Source: Nanobdellota archaeon
Lineage (GTDB): Archaea; Nanobdellota; Nanobdellia; Woesearchaeales; GW2011-AR15
Reading direction: 5' to 3'
Length of the DNA stretch: 5,891 nt
Assembly: GCA_013335235.1 (NCBI GenBank)
Contig: JAAXVZ010000093.1
Span: 1-5,891, forward strand
Positions 5,068 through 5,891 of the stretch are shown piece by piece; within the stretch, counting starts at the first letter, position 1, and each line of letters begins with the position of its first letter. The position numbers and the translations under genes were made by a program. The notes under the pieces were generated by a model. That model saw nothing but the letters and a program-made list of their open reading frames with translations, searched no databases and was not told where the DNA came from.

Positions 5068-5869
5068 TGGAATTTCCTAGTTTTTGAGATATAATCTTGG
5101 AGATATCCCTATATTCTGCTCCTGACCTAAAAATGAAATAAGGCGGCGGCTGTTTCCCGGCTTCTAAACAGTATGCGGAGATCTTGTCCATCCATAAAGA
5201 GCGAATGTCAAGGCGCTCTGCCTCTTCTCTGAGCTTATCTTCATCAAACATGCTTCCATCATCAGTTAATCCATAAATGCCACCATCATCATCAAAGGAA
5301 AGTGTTGTGTCCTTTCTGCCAAAGCTCTCACCAGGAATGTGTGTTCCACCGCCAACCATGAGCGATTCATATATTGAAGGGTTTGTCCAATCGAACAGCA
5401 CCAAATCTACCTGGCCAGTCTCGCACAGCTGCATGCATGAATGCAGATTATAATCGCTAAATACCTGCGTGCCACCATATCTTCCGTCTGAATCTAGCGC
5501 AGAGACTATACGTCTAGTGAAGTGACCATACATATCTAAGTCATTCTCAACAACAAGAATGTTGTAGTTCCTGAATGTCGCTTTTCCTTTAATACGTGAG
5601 GTATCAACATCAGTGAACTTTTCAGTCAGAGGAACAGAGGGATCATATCTTTGTTTCATATATAATGTGAACTCTCTAATCTTCTCAGCCTCTGCAAACA
5701 TATGGGCTTGGCATCTTATAGGATAGTTTCCACCTTTCAGGATAGTCTCCTGAGCTAAGACTTTGTTGGCTAAGTCAATATCTCCTCTCCGCATGGCGAT
5801 CTGAAGCTGCGGGTTTTTAGATAATATTGGTGGCATTTCAATGCCTCTTTCCTTCATGTGGGTCATCAT
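5060..5869 (-). CDS. Divergent receiver (REC)-like domain protein, possibly 5'-incomplete
   Basis: This 269-residue protein has an N-terminal helical part (about 1-75) followed by a segment resembling a response-regulator receiver domain. YNILVVENDLDMY (102-114) matches beta1 plus the acidic pocket (typically VVDDDPD), with E108, N109 and D110. VDLVLFDWTNP (154-164) matches beta3 with D160 at the phospho-acceptor position. An insertion of about 70 residues follows, rich in Gly and Asp and containing a short repeat, DDGGIY (194-199) and DDGSMF (203-208). PPYFIFRSGAEYRDISKII (242-260) looks like beta4 and a helix, with S249 a candidate for the conserved Ser/Thr. The beta5 strand with its conserved Lys is not evident, so the fold appears incomplete or rearranged. 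No output domain, kinase or membrane segment is seen. The frame is open beyond 5869 to the window edge, so the true start may lie outside. An internal ATG at 5836 has a GAGG seven bases upstream and is an alternative. Function is unknown. Confidence 0.72.
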   Translation of the reverse strand: MMTHMKERGIEMPPILSKNPQLQIAMRRGDIDLANKVLAQETILKGGNYPIRCQAHMFAEAEKIREFTLYMKQRYDPSVPLTEKFTDVDTSRIKGKATFRNYNILVVENDLDMYGHFTRRIVSALDSDGRYGGTQVFSDYNLHSCMQLCETGQVDLVLFDWTNPSIYESLMVGGGTHIPGESFGRKDTTLSFDDDGGIYGLTDDGSMFDEDKLREEAERLDIRSLWMDKISAYCLEAGKQPPPYFIFRSGAEYRDISKIISQKLGNSIK

Positions 5870-5891
5870 GAAAAGATATAGGTTCTGAAAA

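Overview
The window comes from an archaeon. The alanyl-tRNA synthetase is the archaeal form, with an N-terminal cysteine cluster ahead of the catalytic core. Nearly every gene has a TATA box about 25-32 bases before its start codon, which implies leaderless mRNAs. The tRNA gene does not encode CCA. Compact single-gene units, short intergenic gaps, several unrecognised small proteins and a synthetase with a shortened C-terminus suggest a small-genome lineage of the DPANN type (Woesearchaeota/Pacearchaeota-like). That placement is inference. The archaeal assignment itself is secure.

Layout from left to right. (1) The 3' part of a phosphoribosyltransferase-like gene (+, cut by the left edge), clearly more AT-rich than the rest. 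(2) tRNA-Gly(GCC) on the minus strand with its own TATA box, convergent with (1). (3) A 120-residue protein of unknown function (-). (4) Divergent from it, a ferredoxin/flavodoxin-NADP+ reductase-like flavoprotein (+, start at 1031). (5) A 136-residue protein of unknown function (+). (6) Alanyl-tRNA synthetase alaS (+, 839 residues) with intact catalytic and editing motifs but no recognisable C-terminal dimerisation (DHHA1/C-Ala) domain. (7) Convergent with alaS and separated from it by three bases between stop codons, a 269-residue or longer protein (-) with a divergent receiver-like (REC) domain. It runs toward the right edge and may be 5'-incomplete.

The genes do not form an obvious pathway. 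Even the three co-directional genes (reductase, 136-residue protein, alaS) each have their own TATA box, so they look like independent transcription units. The points most worth following are the truncated AlaRS with a repeated helical motif at its end, the odd receiver-like protein with an acidic insertion, the PRTase homologue whose PRPP loop has lost its threonines, and the tandem-promoter architecture. I see no CRISPR array, insertion sequence, rRNA gene or defence cassette, and nothing here establishes a new multi-gene system.
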